A stretch of 64,000 nucleotides of DNA. Origin: an uncultured Isosphaeraceae bacterium. Lineage in GTDB: Bacteria > Planctomycetota > Planctomycetia > Isosphaerales > Isosphaeraceae. The translations under genes were made by a program, and so were the position numbers. Positions 46,105 to 58,455 of this stretch are shown one piece after another; the stretch's first letter is position 1, and every line of letters starts with the position of its first letter. Where the stretch lies: contig CAMFLR010000002.1 in NCBI GenBank assembly GCA_945957605.1, positions 482,197 to 546,196 of the forward strand, written 5' to 3'. The notes under the pieces are model-generated. The model saw only the letters and a list, made by a program, of their open reading frames with translations, was not told the DNA's origin and searched no databases.

Positions 46105-46132
46105 AACCCGGCATTCGCGTGAATGCCGGGTT
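46105..46132 (-). terminator. Terminator after DUF1559 gene
   Basis: A perfect 12-bp stem AACCCGGCATTC / GAATGCCGGGTT with a 4-nt loop lies 29 nt past the DUF1559 stop. Confidence 0.85.
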
Positions 46133-46161
46133 GGGTTGTCGTCGCGTTTGAAATGACAGTC

Positions 46162-47310
46162 TTAGAACTGGTCGGCCGAGATCACTTCGCCACCGGCGAT
46201 GGTGCCGAGGTTGTACCAGGTAACCGGGTTGATCGAGTTCTTGATGAACTTGACGCTGCCGTCGGCGAACAGGGCATTAACACCACCGGGGTGACGGCTG
46301 CTCGCGGACAGCGACATGTAGGTGCCGCCACCATCGTTTTCATCAACCCAGTCCCAGTCCATCGGCGCGTTCTGGCCGAAGTTGGCCGCGGGAACGCCGG
46401 CCGAAAGATAAGCGGCCGAAGGAGCCGAAACCGTCTGGTTCGGCGGCATCGCGGTGGTGAAACCGGAGTAGTACACGCCGCCGTTGCTCCAGCGAGTGTG
46501 ACCGATCGGGCCGCCATTCTTGATCTTGCCGGCAGAGCCGGAGCAATTCGAACCAATCAGCGCGGCAAGCACTGCTGCCGACTGCTGGCCGGGAGCCGGA
46601 ACGGTGCTCGGGCTCCAGCCGCTAAAACCAGCGACACTCGGCGGGGTCAGCGACGAGCCGCAGCTCCGGAACTGGCCGTGACCGATGGAACCTTCCGAAG
46701 CCATGAGCGTGTTGCTCATGCCGTCAGTCACCATCGCGATCGTACGCGAGTAGGTCGGGCCGAAGAGCGAGCGGTTCATCGGGCCGGCGGTGTTGGTCGC
46801 AGTAACGGTCCAAACGTACCAGTCGCCGTCGCACGTGCCGTAGCTCGTGGTGCCGGTGAGCGTGTTGCCAAGCGAAGCGTCGTCGATGTGCGAGCCGGGG
46901 TCTGACGGGCAGAAGAGGAAGGCGATCGGCAGGTTGCTGACGGTCAGGTTCGCCTTGTCGCTATAGGTGAGGTTATAGTTGATGGCGTTGTAGAGGTTGG
47001 TCTGCTCCATGAACGACGAGGCCCGGGCGAACGCCGACCACGACGACTGGAAGATCCAGGTACCAGGAGCGGCGCCAGGTTGCGGGACGAGAATGGTCGT
47101 CGGGCTGAATGCCGAGTTCGCGCTTTCATAGTTCATGAAAGCGAGGCCGATTTGCTTGAGGTTATTCGTGCACTGAATGCGACGGGCAGCCTCACGCGCC
47201 GCCTGAACTGCGGGAAGCAGCAGGGCAATTAGGACGGCAATAATCGCGATGACGACGAGCAGCTCGATGAGGGTGAAACCCCGGCGGCGTTGCGGCAAAC
47301 AAGTGCTCAC
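46162..47310 (-). CDS. DUF1559 prepilin-type protein
   Basis: 382 residues with a class III signal: [20 protein letters not shown], then [15 protein letters not shown] prepilin peptidase would cut after the glycine before FTLIE. The C-terminal DUF1559 region includes [22 protein letters not shown], the family's hallmark. These proteins are hugely multiplied in planctomycetes and thought to form surface pseudopilins. The lipoprotein partner is next downstream. Confidence 0.93.
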   Translation of the reverse strand: MSTCLPQRRRGFTLIELLVVIAIIAVLIALLLPAVQAAREAARRIQCTNNLKQIGLAFMNYESANSAFSPTTILVPQPGAAPGTWIFQSSWSAFARASSFMEQTNLYNAINYNLTYSDKANLTVSNLPIAFLFCPSDPGSHIDDASLGNTLTGTTSYGTCDGDWYVWTVTATNTAGPMNRSLFGPTYSRTIAMVTDGMSNTLMASEGSIGHGQFRSCGSSLTPPSVAGFSGWSPSTVPAPGQQSAAVLAALIGSNCSGSAGKIKNGGPIGHTRWSNGGVYYSGFTTAMPPNQTVSAPSAAYLSAGVPAANFGQNAPMDWDWVDENDGGGTYMSLSASSRHPGGVNALFADGSVKFIKNSINPVTWYNLGTIAGGEVISADQF

Positions 47311-47515
47311 GGCTTTACCTCGAAAAGGGTGATGATGCCATTCGAGGCGAAACTGTATCGGTACAGTTCAACCGTTTTGATGTAGCCAATATGAATTCCG
47401 GAAGAAGGGGCGATAAATTATGAATAAAGTTCGGTACGCGGTATGCATTCACGGTCCAATGCAGGTGCAGCACTGCTGCTAGGCAACCCCTCTCCCGCGC
47501 AGGTATAATCCAGTC

Positions 47516-48391
47516 ATGAATAATTTCTTTGCTTTCGTTGCGTCGATTTGCGTTCTGGCGCAAACTCCTGCGCCAAGCAATGACACCCCCGTGGAAGAGC
47601 TGATTTCCGCCCACAATCGCGAGCGAGCCGAGCGCAAGCTGCCGCCACTTCAACACAACCCCCGCCTCACTCTCGCGGCTCAAGAGCACGCAGCCGATAT
47701 GGCGAAGCGCGGGATCATGGAGCACGAGGGCGGCGACCATTCGACCGCGGCCGAACGCGTCAAACGGCAAAAATATCCTTACATGACGACAGCGGAGAAC
47801 GTCGCACGCGGGCAAAAAAATGTCAACGAAGTAATGCGCTCCTGGATGAACAGCCCGCATCACCGCGACAACATTCTGGGCGAGTTCACCGACATCGGCG
47901 TCGCCCGCGCGTATGGATCCGACGGCACTCCCTTCTGGTGCACCGAGTTCGGCCAACCGTTCCCGAATCTCGATCCCACAAAAGCCGTGGCCGAGGTCGC
48001 CGAACGTCTGAATCATGCTCGGAGCGATGCAGGGCTCGAACCGCTCAAAGTCGATCCCCGGTTGGCAAAAGTCGCCCAGGCGGAAGCGATTGACACCGCG
48101 AAAACGGATTCCGCTCCGAAAGATCCGTCGAAGCCCGCCGCCGAAGCGCGCGACAAATCTGCATCGCAGCGGCTCGAAAAATCGGGCTACCGCTTCGAAA
48201 AGGCTGCTCGTTGCGGATCATCGGGAACCGCAACGCCCGAAGCGTTGATTCGCGCGCTCCTCAACGACAGAGGGCAACGCGAAACGCTTTTGGGCCAGTA
48301 CGCCGACTGCGGCATTGGTTATGCGTTTGGCGAAAACGGCTTGCCCTACTGGTGCGTGATCATCGCCAGCGAGCGGCCGGCGAAGCCATGA
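47516..48391 (+). CDS. Secreted double-CAP (SCP-like) protein
   Basis: 291 residues with a short signal (FFAFVASICVLA). The first CAP domain (about 25-140) has HNRERAERKLPPL, EHAADMAKRGIMEHEG, AENVA and MNSPHHRDNILG, with the usual histidines and glutamates. The second (about 160-290) is degenerate: it keeps LNHARSDAGLEPL and YADCGIGYAFGENGLPYWCV but lacks the histidine cluster. The first domain may be active or bind lipid or peptide. The stop overlaps the next gene as ATGA. Confidence 0.85.
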   Translation: MNNFFAFVASICVLAQTPAPSNDTPVEELISAHNRERAERKLPPLQHNPRLTLAAQEHAADMAKRGIMEHEGGDHSTAAERVKRQKYPYMTTAENVARGQKNVNEVMRSWMNSPHHRDNILGEFTDIGVARAYGSDGTPFWCTEFGQPFPNLDPTKAVAEVAERLNHARSDAGLEPLKVDPRLAKVAQAEAIDTAKTDSAPKDPSKPAAEARDKSASQRLEKSGYRFEKAARCGSSGTATPEALIRALLNDRGQRETLLGQYADCGIGYAFGENGLPYWCVIIASERPAKP

Positions 48392-49248
48392 CGAGCGCTG
48401 AATCGTGCTGCATCTTAAATGGTGGGTCCGGTGCATGGGCGTTCGCCGGACTCGCCGATGCTCTCAGCCGCGCGCTCTGGCTCGACGTGGCGGCGGAACC
48501 ACGTGAGTTTAACTATCTGTTATTCGCGGATGGTCACGGCTTTCAGAGCAGAGGCGAGCTATTCATCCCATTCCGGTCGATGCAACTTGCGGCCGACAAA
48601 CGCTTGCTTGCCACCGCATTCGCCGACGCCGACGTTCCCAGGCCAATCACACATCTTGTTCCGTCGATCACCGACGCCCAGCAGATTTTGGCCGAGGACA
48701 TTAACCGCGAGTGGTGCCTCAAGTTTCCCACCGGTTGCGGGGGTTCGGGCCACCGTCGCCTCGTTCCTGGAATGGAACTGGCTGCCGGCTGGCCAATGCC
48801 GCTCGTGGTGCAGGAATTCATCTCGCTCGACCCGCCCGAGGTCTATCGCACGTACGTGGCCGGGGGAAAACCATTCGGATGGGTCGTCCGGCGCTTCCCG
48901 GAAGGCGTCTCCCCCTCGCCATGGGTCGCACATGCTCGTGGCGCCCGATATGCCGATGCCGGCGACGCTCCAGCGGCCGCTCTCGACGCAGCCTGGGCGG
49001 CGTTTGAAGCGGTCGGGCTCTGGAATTCTTTCGGATGCGCGGATTTGCTCCGCCATCCCAGCGGGGAATGGCAGGTGCTCGAAGTCGGAACCGACGGGAT
49101 GTTCAATCACGTCGATCGCGACCTCGGCCTGCCCAATCTTGAACGAGAGCTTCAACGCAACGTCGCCCAGGCGTTCTGGTCACGACTCGGCGACTGGCGT
49201 CCCTGGGGCAAGGGCGACTGGCGACCGCGAGGCCAGCCGACAAGTTAA
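48388..49248 (+). CDS. ATP-grasp-fold protein
   Basis: 286 residues from the ATG overlapping the CAP gene stop (ATGA). The frame is open further upstream, but that part is inside the CAP gene. The pattern fits a RimK-like ATP-grasp ligase: an N-terminal strand-helix region, [14 protein letters not shown] as the glycine-rich ATP loop (about 112-125), [20 protein letters not shown], and a C-terminal metal-binding part with [18 protein letters not shown]. The substrate is unknown. The final 4 nt overlap the convergent DUF1501 gene. Confidence 0.75.
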   Translation: MTSAESCCILNGGSGAWAFAGLADALSRALWLDVAAEPREFNYLLFADGHGFQSRGELFIPFRSMQLAADKRLLATAFADADVPRPITHLVPSITDAQQILAEDINREWCLKFPTGCGGSGHRRLVPGMELAAGWPMPLVVQEFISLDPPEVYRTYVAGGKPFGWVVRRFPEGVSPSPWVAHARGARYADAGDAPAAALDAAWAAFEAVGLWNSFGCADLLRHPSGEWQVLEVGTDGMFNHVDRDLGLPNLERELQRNVAQAFWSRLGDWRPWGKGDWRPRGQPTS

Positions 49249-50702
49249 GCCATCAGCGGCTTGACCACGTTGCCATGCACGTCTGTCAGCCGGAAGTCGC
49301 GACCCTGGAACCGGAAGGTTAACCGCGTGTGATCGATGCCCAGGCAGCGAAGGATCGTCGCGTTCAGGTCGTGAATGTGAACCGGATCCTTCACCACGTT
49401 GTAGCAATAATCATCCGTTTCGCCGTACGTCACACCTGGCCGGATTCCGCCACCTGCCATCCAGACGGTGAAACAGCGGCCGTGGTGGTCGCGGCCATAA
49501 GTCGTCTTGGTCAGCGCGCCCTGGCTATACACCGTGCGACCGAACTCGCCGCCCCAGACGACCAGCGTGTCGTCGAGCAAACCACGGCGTTTCAGGTCGA
49601 GAATGAGCGCGGCCGATGGCTTGTCGACGTCCTTGCACTGACCGCGAATCTGTTGCGGAAGGGCGCTGTGCTGGTCCCAACCGCGGTGCATGAGTTGCAC
49701 GAACCGCACGCCGCGCTCGATCATCCGCCGCGCCAGCAAGCAGTTCCGAGCAAAGCCGCCATCAACGCCCGAGTCGTCGATCCCGTAAAGCTCGAGCGTC
49801 TCTTTGCTTTCCTTTGAGAGATCGGTGAGATCGGGAACGGATGTTTGCATCCGATACGCCATCTCATATTGCGCAATGCGCGTATTGATCTCAGGATCGC
49901 CAAACGCCTGCGCCGCCATCTGGTTCAGCTTGCCGACGCCATCGAGCATCTCCCGGCGCATCTCGGGGTCGATGCCCGGCGGATTCGACAAATACAGCAC
50001 CGGGTCATCGCCCGAACGGAATCGAACTCCCTGGTGCTGCGTCGGCAAGAAACCGCTGCCCCAGAGTCGCGAGAAGATTGGCTGGTCGGTCTTGTTGCCG
50101 CTGCCTTGCGAGATCATCACGATGAACGCAGGCAGATTTTGATTCTCGGAACCGAGACCATACGACAGCCACGCCCCCAAGCTCGGCCGGCCGGGTTGCT
50201 GGGCACCGGTTTGGAGGTAGGTGGTTGCAGGGTCGTGATTGATCGCCTCGGTGTTCACCGATTTGACGAATGCGATGTTGTCGGCCGCCTTGGCGACGTG
50301 CGGCATCAGTTCACTGACCCACGCACCCGACTGCCCGTGCTGGCTGAACTTGAACATCGGCGCGACGCACGGGAACGACGCCTGGCCCGAAGTCATGCCG
50401 GTGATTCGCTGCCCCATGCGGACCGAACCCGGCAGTTCTTCGCCGTGGTGATCCTTCAGCTTCGGCTTGTAGTCGAACAGATCAATGTGCGACGGCCCGC
50501 CCGACATGAACAGGTAAATGACGTGCTTCGCCTTGGGCGGAAAATGCGTCGCGCCCAGCATTCCGCCACTGGTTCCGGTCGCCGCCTGCATGATCTGCGG
50601 ATTCAGCAGCGACCCGAGTGCGGCGGTACCAATGCCGGTGGCGGTGCGTCCAAAAAACTGCCGGCGCGTGAGCAGGGCCAGGTATTCGTCGCGAGGATTC
50701 AT
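49245..50702 (-). CDS. DUF1501 protein, pair 2
   Basis: 485 residues from the ATG at 50,702, which gives a Tat-like leader ([19 protein letters not shown]). It has [49 protein letters not shown] and [12 protein letters not shown], with the metal-site residues intact. It follows the PSD1 gene of pair 2 after a 121-nt gap that holds a nested inverted repeat. Its end overlaps the ATP-grasp gene end by 4 nt. Confidence 0.9.
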   Translation of the reverse strand: MNPRDEYLALLTRRQFFGRTATGIGTAALGSLLNPQIMQAATGTSGGMLGATHFPPKAKHVIYLFMSGGPSHIDLFDYKPKLKDHHGEELPGSVRMGQRITGMTSGQASFPCVAPMFKFSQHGQSGAWVSELMPHVAKAADNIAFVKSVNTEAINHDPATTYLQTGAQQPGRPSLGAWLSYGLGSENQNLPAFIVMISQGSGNKTDQPIFSRLWGSGFLPTQHQGVRFRSGDDPVLYLSNPPGIDPEMRREMLDGVGKLNQMAAQAFGDPEINTRIAQYEMAYRMQTSVPDLTDLSKESKETLELYGIDDSGVDGGFARNCLLARRMIERGVRFVQLMHRGWDQHSALPQQIRGQCKDVDKPSAALILDLKRRGLLDDTLVVWGGEFGRTVYSQGALTKTTYGRDHHGRCFTVWMAGGGIRPGVTYGETDDYCYNVVKDPVHIHDLNATILRCLGIDHTRLTFRFQGRDFRLTDVHGNVVKPLMA

Positions 50703-50729
50703 GTGCGGCTCCCGTCTTATCTGATCTCG

Positions 50730-50802
50730 GGGTGCCACTGGCTGTGCCAGTGATCATCTTTTCCGTTTGTGTTTGAGAGCACTGGCAAAGCCAGTGGCAC
50801 CC
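50730..50802. repeat. Nested inverted repeat between PSD1 and DUF1501 genes
   Basis: The 23-nt arms 50,730-50,752 and 50,780-50,802 are complementary with one mismatch and are separated by 27 nt. Each arm is itself a palindrome of the type CACTGGC-n-GCCAGTG. It may be a REP-like dispersed element, or an mRNA structure that tunes the downstream DUF1501 gene. Confidence 0.8.
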
Positions 50803-50823
50803 GACTTAAAGCCGGGCGAAGCA

Positions 50824-53800
50824 TTACCCCTTGGTCACCGCTTCATCGAGATTGAGAATCACACTGGCAACGGTGCTCCACGCCGCGAGTTCGGCGGGGT
50901 CGAGCTTCATGTCGCGGGGTGATTCGCCCACCGAAAGCAGCTTGAGCGCGGCGGCGTTATTGGCGCGGAATTTATTGAACGACTGCTCATAGATCGAGCG
51001 GAGAATATTGATCTCGTTCGCATTGGGACGTCGTGCCATGATTTGCTTGAATGCGAACACGACCTTCTCATCGGGTGCGAGCCCACCTTCGCGTATCATC
51101 CGCTCGGCCAGTTTGCGCGACGCCTCGATATATGTCGGGTCGTTGAGCAGCACGAGCGCCTGAAGCGGCGTATTGGTGCGGGAACGCCGGACCGTGCAGG
51201 TTTCGCGGTCGGGGGCGTCGAACGTCGCGAGCGTTGGCGGCGGGCTGGTTCGCTTCCAGAAGGTGTACATCGTGCGACGGTACAGGTCGATACCGTGGCT
51301 CTGCGTGTACTCCTGGGCGCTCCAGTTTTTACCGTCGGATCGCGACATCAACTCTTCCCATAAGCCGGCTGGCTGATAGGGCGAAACACTTGCACCGCCG
51401 ATCCGCGGGTCGAGCAGGCCGCTGACCGCCAGCGCGCCGTCGCGAATAAACTCAGCGGGCAGGCGATACCGCGGTGCGCGGGCGAGCAGGCGGTTTTCGG
51501 GATCTTTTGCCAGAAGGTCGGGCGTGACGTGCGAGGTCTGACGATACGCGTTCGACAGCACAATCCGCCGGACCATCGCCTTCACATCCCAGGGTCCCGC
51601 CCCCTGCTCTGTCGGCGAGACGAACTCCACCGCCAGCCAGTCGAGCAGTTCGGGATGGCTGGGCGCATCCCCCTGCGAGCCAAGATCCTCGGCCGTTTTC
51701 ACGATTCCCAGGCCAAAAAAGCTCTGCCAGATCCGATTCACAGTAACGCGGGCGACGAGCGGATTCTCGGGCGAAACGAGCCAGTTCGCGAGCGTCAAGC
51801 GGTTCCGAGGCGCGTCTTTCGGCAAGGGTGGCAAGCTCGCAGGGACGTCCCCTTCAACCTTCTCCCCCTTCTGATCATACTGCCCACGCTTGAGCACGAA
51901 CGTATCGCGCGGCTTGGCCATCTCGGCCATGACCATGACGGTCGGAATTTTCGCTTCGATGGTTGCCTTCTGAGTGGCAAGGGAATCAATCTTCCGCGCC
52001 AACTCTTTACCTTCTGTCGACAGCGTCGTACGGAAGTGAGTTCGAATCGTAGATGCTTCGGAAACTGTGCGTTCGCCTGATTTTTTTGCCAGCGCGAGCG
52101 AGACGGCCGCGGGCATGGCGTCTTTCGAGTGCGGATCGGCGGCCGAGGTGGTTGAGAGGCGGAACTTGCCGAGTTGGTGCGCAGAGAACTTCGACTCGAA
52201 GGCAAGGATGACGCGAATCATCTTGCCCTTCTCGGGTTTCACCGGCGCTTTGAGCCCGAACACGGCGGCGTGCGGTTTTCCTTCTTCGCCGTCGATCCCC
52301 CAACCGGTTTCGGGCGTCTTGTCAATCGCGTTTGCCACGGGGAATGTTGGCTGGCTGAAATCGGCCGTGGCCGATGTGAGCTGCGCTGGCTTGAATTCGT
52401 TGGGAGCTTCCGAGTCGGCAACTTCGACCGTCACGTCAGTCAGCACGATGTTACCGTTCACCGAACGACCGGGACCACCACCCTTCAAAGTCGCGTCGGG
52501 AAGTGCTTCGAGACGAATCCCGTTGATCGGCTGATCGCCCACCATCGCGGTGATCGTGTACACATCTTTATCTGGATTGCGCCCCGTAACGATGACCGCG
52601 CCGTCGCCTTGCTTCGTCAACTTCCCCTTGCCGCGGGCTTCCATGCGAGTCGGATCGAGCAGCGTCCAGGCGACCGCGCCTTTGGCCGCGCTGGTTTGTT
52701 CCCACTCGGCTTGCGCCTTATCGAGCTCAGGCCAGGCACTGTCGAGCTTGACGCGTTGAGCGGCGATTTCACGATCGAGCCGGGCGATTTCAGTCGATTG
52801 ATCGGCGCTGGGGACCGGGATCATCGGCTGGGCGTTCCCCTTCGAACCGTCGAGCCCGTTCTCGGGAACGTTGTGGAAGAACGCGTAGAGCTTGTAGTAC
52901 TCGCGTTGGGTGATGGGGTCGTACTTGTGGTCGTGGCACTGGGCACAGGCGATCGACAGCCCCATCCAGACCGTGCCCGTCGTGTTCACGCGATCGACGA
53001 TGTACGCCATGTGATATTCTTCGGGGACGGCGCCACCCTCGAAGTTAATCATATGATTGCGATTGAATCCACTCGCGACTCTTTGCTCGATCGTGGCGTT
53101 GGGCAGGAGGTCGCCCGCGAGTTGTTCGACGGTGAAACGATCGAAGGGCAGATTGGTGTTGTATGCGTTGATCACCCAATCGCGCCAGCGCGTCATGTCG
53201 CGGCCGCTATCAATATGGAAGCCGTGTGTATCGGCGAAGCGGGCGGCGTCGAGCCAGTCGAGGGCCATGCGCTCACCAAAACGGGGCGAGGCGAGCAGGC
53301 GATCGACGAGCTTTTCATAAGCGTTTGGCGACTTGTCATCGACAAACGCGTCAACTTCGGTCGGGGTCGCTGGCAGGCCTGTAAGGTCGAGCGTGACGCG
53401 GCGAATCAGCGTCACCTTGTCGGCTTCGCTCGAGGGCTTGAGCCCTTCGGCTTCCATACGAGCAAGCAGGAAACGGTCGATCGCACCGCGGGCCCAGGCT
53501 GCGTTTTTCGGGGTTGGAACAGCGGGACGTGTTGGCTTCACGAACGACCAGTGGGTCTGGAAGTCGGCCCCCTGCTCGATCCACGCCTTGAGCACGGCCT
53601 TGTCGGCAGCGGAGAGAGTCTTGTTCGACTCGGGTGGCGGCATCACCACGGTCTTGCGGTGCGAATTGATTCGCTCGAGCAGAGCGCTTTTCGCTGGATT
53701 GCCTGGCACAACCGCAATCGCACCTGAATCGGCGGGTTGCACGGCCGAGTCGCGCATGTCGAGCCGCAATCCGGCCTCGCGCGTTTCTTCGTCCGGGCCG

Positions 53801-53952
53801 TGGCAACTGAAGCAGTTGTTCGACAGGATCGGCCGCACCTGGCGGTTGAAATCGACCTTGGCGGTTCGCGGCGAATCCTCGCCCTTCGCAACCGTTCCCA
53901 ACATCAATCCAGCAGCCGCAAGCGCGGCGCACATTCCAATGCGAGCGATCAT
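50824..53952 (-). CDS. PSD1-type cytochrome c protein, pair 2
   Basis: 1,042 residues from the ATG giving a clean signal (MIARIGMCAALAAAGLMLG); the frame also opens at 54,039 inside the previous gene. Haem site CFSCH is near 50-54. DUF1549 follows with CAQCH and HKYDPITQREYYKLY. A discoidin-like region lies in the middle. DUF1553 has SLGIVKTAEDLGSQGDAPSH-type and [20 protein letters not shown] motifs. It is expected to be exported and to carry c-type haem. It is the third gene in a run of four. Confidence 0.88.
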   Translation of the reverse strand: MIARIGMCAALAAAGLMLGTVAKGEDSPRTAKVDFNRQVRPILSNNCFSCHGPDEETREAGLRLDMRDSAVQPADSGAIAVVPGNPAKSALLERINSHRKTVVMPPPESNKTLSAADKAVLKAWIEQGADFQTHWSFVKPTRPAVPTPKNAAWARGAIDRFLLARMEAEGLKPSSEADKVTLIRRVTLDLTGLPATPTEVDAFVDDKSPNAYEKLVDRLLASPRFGERMALDWLDAARFADTHGFHIDSGRDMTRWRDWVINAYNTNLPFDRFTVEQLAGDLLPNATIEQRVASGFNRNHMINFEGGAVPEEYHMAYIVDRVNTTGTVWMGLSIACAQCHDHKYDPITQREYYKLYAFFHNVPENGLDGSKGNAQPMIPVPSADQSTEIARLDREIAAQRVKLDSAWPELDKAQAEWEQTSAAKGAVAWTLLDPTRMEARGKGKLTKQGDGAVIVTGRNPDKDVYTITAMVGDQPINGIRLEALPDATLKGGGPGRSVNGNIVLTDVTVEVADSEAPNEFKPAQLTSATADFSQPTFPVANAIDKTPETGWGIDGEEGKPHAAVFGLKAPVKPEKGKMIRVILAFESKFSAHQLGKFRLSTTSAADPHSKDAMPAAVSLALAKKSGERTVSEASTIRTHFRTTLSTEGKELARKIDSLATQKATIEAKIPTVMVMAEMAKPRDTFVLKRGQYDQKGEKVEGDVPASLPPLPKDAPRNRLTLANWLVSPENPLVARVTVNRIWQSFFGLGIVKTAEDLGSQGDAPSHPELLDWLAVEFVSPTEQGAGPWDVKAMVRRIVLSNAYRQTSHVTPDLLAKDPENRLLARAPRYRLPAEFIRDGALAVSGLLDPRIGGASVSPYQPAGLWEELMSRSDGKNWSAQEYTQSHGIDLYRRTMYTFWKRTSPPPTLATFDAPDRETCTVRRSRTNTPLQALVLLNDPTYIEASRKLAERMIREGGLAPDEKVVFAFKQIMARRPNANEINILRSIYEQSFNKFRANNAAALKLLSVGESPRDMKLDPAELAAWSTVASVILNLDEAVTKG

Positions 53953-54007
53953 ATGAAGAAATCCTGCCGGACGAACGAAGACTCGGGCGGCCGCCATGCG
54001 CTCGAGT

Positions 54008-55405
<1,398 letters not shown>

Positions 55406-55430
55406 TCGCGTAGATCCTCGCGGTCAGGCG

Positions 55431-58214
55431 TTAGTCGACAAAGAGGAATTCGTTCGCACCCAGCAGCACCTGAGCGTATTGCGCCCAGGACGATGGCCCG
55501 TTTGAGGCTGGCTGCGCACTCTTCAAAAACTCAAGCCCCATGGCGACTTCATCCGCATCGGCAGGTCGACCGTAAAGCTGAGCGAACGCTGTTTTGATGC
55601 GTGACTCGTCGTTCTGCTTGGAGTTCGACGTAAGCCGCGTGGCAAGTGCCTCGGCCCGCTTGGTCATGAACTCGCTGTTGAGCACGAACAAACCCTGAAG
55701 GGGAACCGTGCTGATATTGCGCTTATCGCTCGTGAGATTGGGGTCGGGGAAGTCGAACTGCCGCAGCAAGTCGTTAAGCCGGTGACGGCTGATTTTGGCG
55801 TAAAGCGTCCGGCGATGATTCGCGTTCGATGTCAGATCGAGCGACGGTCCGCCCAGCTTCAAATCAAGCTCGCCCGTGACGGCCAGCATCGCATCGCGCC
55901 AGGCTTCGACTTCAAGCCGTCGACGGTTGACGTGGCTGAGATAGGCGTTATCGCCATCAACCTCAATCGCCTTCGCGCTGGGCACGCTCGACTGTGCATA
56001 AGCCGCGCTCAGCAAGATTTCGCGATGCAGGGTCTTGAGCGACCAACCCTTAGAAATCAACTGCGACGCCAGCCAGTCGAGCAGTTCAGGATGAGTCGGC
56101 CGTTCGCCCATCGCGCCGAAGTTGCTGGGCGTCGCTACCAAACCGCGACCAAAATGCTGCGCCCAGATGCGGTTGGCAATCACCCGAGCAAACAACGGAT
56201 TGTCCTTCGACGCCACCGCGTTCGCCAGTTCGAGCCGACCGCTGCCTTCCTTGAACAGGCTTGCATTCGGCGCGGAAAGCACACTGAGAAACCGCCGTGG
56301 CGCTTCGTCTCCCAAGGTCGCCGGATTGCCGCGAAGGTGAATCCGCAACGTCATGGGCGATTTAGAATCTGCGACACCGTGAATCACGTCGTACTTGGGC
56401 GGAGACGACTTCTTGAGCGTCTCCAACTCTGCTCGTTTGCCCTTGAGCGTCGCCAGCGATTTCTCATCGAGCGCGGCTTCAATCTTGTTATTGCCGCCTT
56501 TGACGGCGAACGTCCCTTCGGCCGACGCGATTTCTTGAATCGCCTTCTTATCGGTATCTCGCAACTTCAGCTTCTCACCGCCGCCCTTGTTCGCGGTGCT
56601 GGCCGTGTCGAAGGTCTTCATCGCCTCGCGAAGTGCAATCGTCGCCTTGAGATAATCCTGGAGCGCCTGTCCGACCTCTTGCGCCTTCGCTCGCGCCTCG
56701 GGCTTGCCGCTCGAGTCGGCCTTGGCGTCTTCCTTCGCGATGAGTTCTTTCCACCGTGCCAGATGCGGCCGCGACTCAAGGGCTTTCTTGTCGTCGAGGT
56801 AGTTCACCCAGCGGTCGAGCCACTCGGTTTTCACCTTTTCCTTGCGTGCGACCTCGGAAACGGTCGCCTTCCCGCCAACTTTCTTCGCATTGAGATAAAT
56901 CCACGACGCGACCACATATTTCGCCGTTTCGTCGGTCGCGAGTCGCTCGGGAATGCGCCCCGCCTCCGACTTCAAAAAGTCGGTGATCTCGTCGGTCTTC
57001 GCCTTGATGGCGGCCTGCGATTTGTCGTACGCCTCCGCCAAGGCGGGGGTCGTCTTGGGATATTCCTTGTAAACCGTGCTCGCCATGATGCTCGACAGGC
57101 TGTAGTAATCGGCCGTCGAGATCGGGTCGAACTTGTGGTCGTGGCAGCGGGCACAGGCGACGGTTAGCCCAAGCGTCGAACGGCAAAGCGTGTCGATCTT
57201 GTCGTCGCGTTCGTCAGCAATGGCTGTCGGCGAACCGGCGTAGTACGACGCTCCCAGGCCGAACAAGCCGAGCGCCGCGAGGCGGTCTTCGCGTTCCGAG
57301 TCGGGTCCCGGCATCAAATCGCCGGCGATTTGCAGCTTCACGAACTGGTCGTAAGGCATGTCGCCGTTGAGCGATTTCACCACCCAGTCGCGATACAAAT
57401 ACCCTTGCGGAAATAACCGTGCCTGGAACGTATGTGCCTGATCCTCGCCGTACCGCACAAGGTCGAGCCAGTGTCGCGCCCAGCGCTCGCCGTAGTGAGG
57501 CGACGCGAGCAAGCGATCGACAACCTTTGCAAACGCTTCGGGCGATTCATCCTTCTGAAACGCATCGATTTCCGCATCGGTCGGCGGCAAGCCGGTCAGG
57601 TCGAACGTCACGCGACGGATCAGCGTGAGCTTGCCCGCTCGCTGTGCAGGTGCGAGCCCCTTTTTGGTCATCGCGGCGAACAGAAAGCGGTCGATCGCCG
57701 ACTTGTCCCAAGCCTTGAGCGTAGTAGTCGGTGCCGAAGCATTCGCGAGCGGCCGGAACGACCAGAACGAGCGATCGGCGTCGCTCACTTTTTTGCCCGA
57801 GTCGCCGCCGGTTGTTGTCGCACGAGCGGTCGCGTTGGCGGCTGGCCACACCGCGCCTTCTTTGACCCAACGCGTAATCGCACTGATTTGATCGTCAGGC
57901 AATTTGCCCTTGGGTGGCATTTGCAGGTCGGTGTCATGATAGGTCAGCGACTCGACCAGCCGGCTTTTCTCAGGATTGCCGGGGACAACGACCGGCCCCG
58001 ATTCGCCACCCTTGGTCATGCCGTCGGGCGTGTCGAGCCGTAGCCCGGCCTTCTGTTTATTGGCGCCGTGGCAATTTGTGCAGTGCGTCGCGAGAACGGG
58101 CCGCACTTTGGTTTCGAAAAATGTAACCGCATCGTCTCCGCCGCGAACGCCGGACGAACCGACGAACACCACGGCAACGGCCGCAAACACACTGCGCAAG
58201 CGACAACTGAACAT
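55431..58214 (-). CDS. PSD1-type cytochrome c protein, pair 3
   Basis: 927 residues. The signal peptide (SVFAAVAVVFVGSSGVRG) precedes haem site CTNCH near 46-50. DUF1549 has CARCH and HKFDPISTADYYSL. A long charged coiled region (about 400-590, including KTDEITDFLKSEAGRIP and AKADSSGKPEARAKAQ) is not present in the two other PSD1 proteins here. DUF1553 closes the protein with GRGLVATPSNFGAMGERPTH and STVPLQGLFVLNSEF. It is the first gene of the four-gene run and is divergent from the barnase-like gene. Confidence 0.9.
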   Translation of the reverse strand: MFSCRLRSVFAAVAVVFVGSSGVRGGDDAVTFFETKVRPVLATHCTNCHGANKQKAGLRLDTPDGMTKGGESGPVVVPGNPEKSRLVESLTYHDTDLQMPPKGKLPDDQISAITRWVKEGAVWPAANATARATTTGGDSGKKVSDADRSFWSFRPLANASAPTTTLKAWDKSAIDRFLFAAMTKKGLAPAQRAGKLTLIRRVTFDLTGLPPTDAEIDAFQKDESPEAFAKVVDRLLASPHYGERWARHWLDLVRYGEDQAHTFQARLFPQGYLYRDWVVKSLNGDMPYDQFVKLQIAGDLMPGPDSEREDRLAALGLFGLGASYYAGSPTAIADERDDKIDTLCRSTLGLTVACARCHDHKFDPISTADYYSLSSIMASTVYKEYPKTTPALAEAYDKSQAAIKAKTDEITDFLKSEAGRIPERLATDETAKYVVASWIYLNAKKVGGKATVSEVARKEKVKTEWLDRWVNYLDDKKALESRPHLARWKELIAKEDAKADSSGKPEARAKAQEVGQALQDYLKATIALREAMKTFDTASTANKGGGEKLKLRDTDKKAIQEIASAEGTFAVKGGNNKIEAALDEKSLATLKGKRAELETLKKSSPPKYDVIHGVADSKSPMTLRIHLRGNPATLGDEAPRRFLSVLSAPNASLFKEGSGRLELANAVASKDNPLFARVIANRIWAQHFGRGLVATPSNFGAMGERPTHPELLDWLASQLISKGWSLKTLHREILLSAAYAQSSVPSAKAIEVDGDNAYLSHVNRRRLEVEAWRDAMLAVTGELDLKLGGPSLDLTSNANHRRTLYAKISRHRLNDLLRQFDFPDPNLTSDKRNISTVPLQGLFVLNSEFMTKRAEALATRLTSNSKQNDESRIKTAFAQLYGRPADADEVAMGLEFLKSAQPASNGPSSWAQYAQVLLGANEFLFVD

Positions 58215-58455
58215 CAGGCAAGTCCTCCGAGGGATAGGAGGAGTTCAGGCAGGTTCAACCGGCGGGGTCGAAGAATTCCGGCTCAGGGCGAAATTCTCCA
58301 ACACTAGTTTATCGGATTTGCGTCGAGTTTCACAACACCGCTCTCACTTGGACAATTCGCGCTTGACTCGGAAGCGGCGGCAACGTCCTAATATTTTACA
58401 AGGCCTGAACTCTCGGCGGTTTCAGGCGAGGTCTACGCGGACGGGATATGCTGGG

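Noticed and set aside
47315..48016. A 233-residue minus-strand frame opposite the CAP gene
   Set aside because: Antisense shadow; the CAP gene has signal peptide and domain motifs on the plus strand.
52174..53727. A 517-residue plus-strand open frame over the PSD1 gene of pair 2
   Set aside because: Antisense to a well-supported PSD1 gene, and no domain signature.
55782..57167. A 461-residue plus-strand open frame over the PSD1 gene of pair 3
   Set aside because: Arginine-rich antisense shadow of a PSD1 gene.
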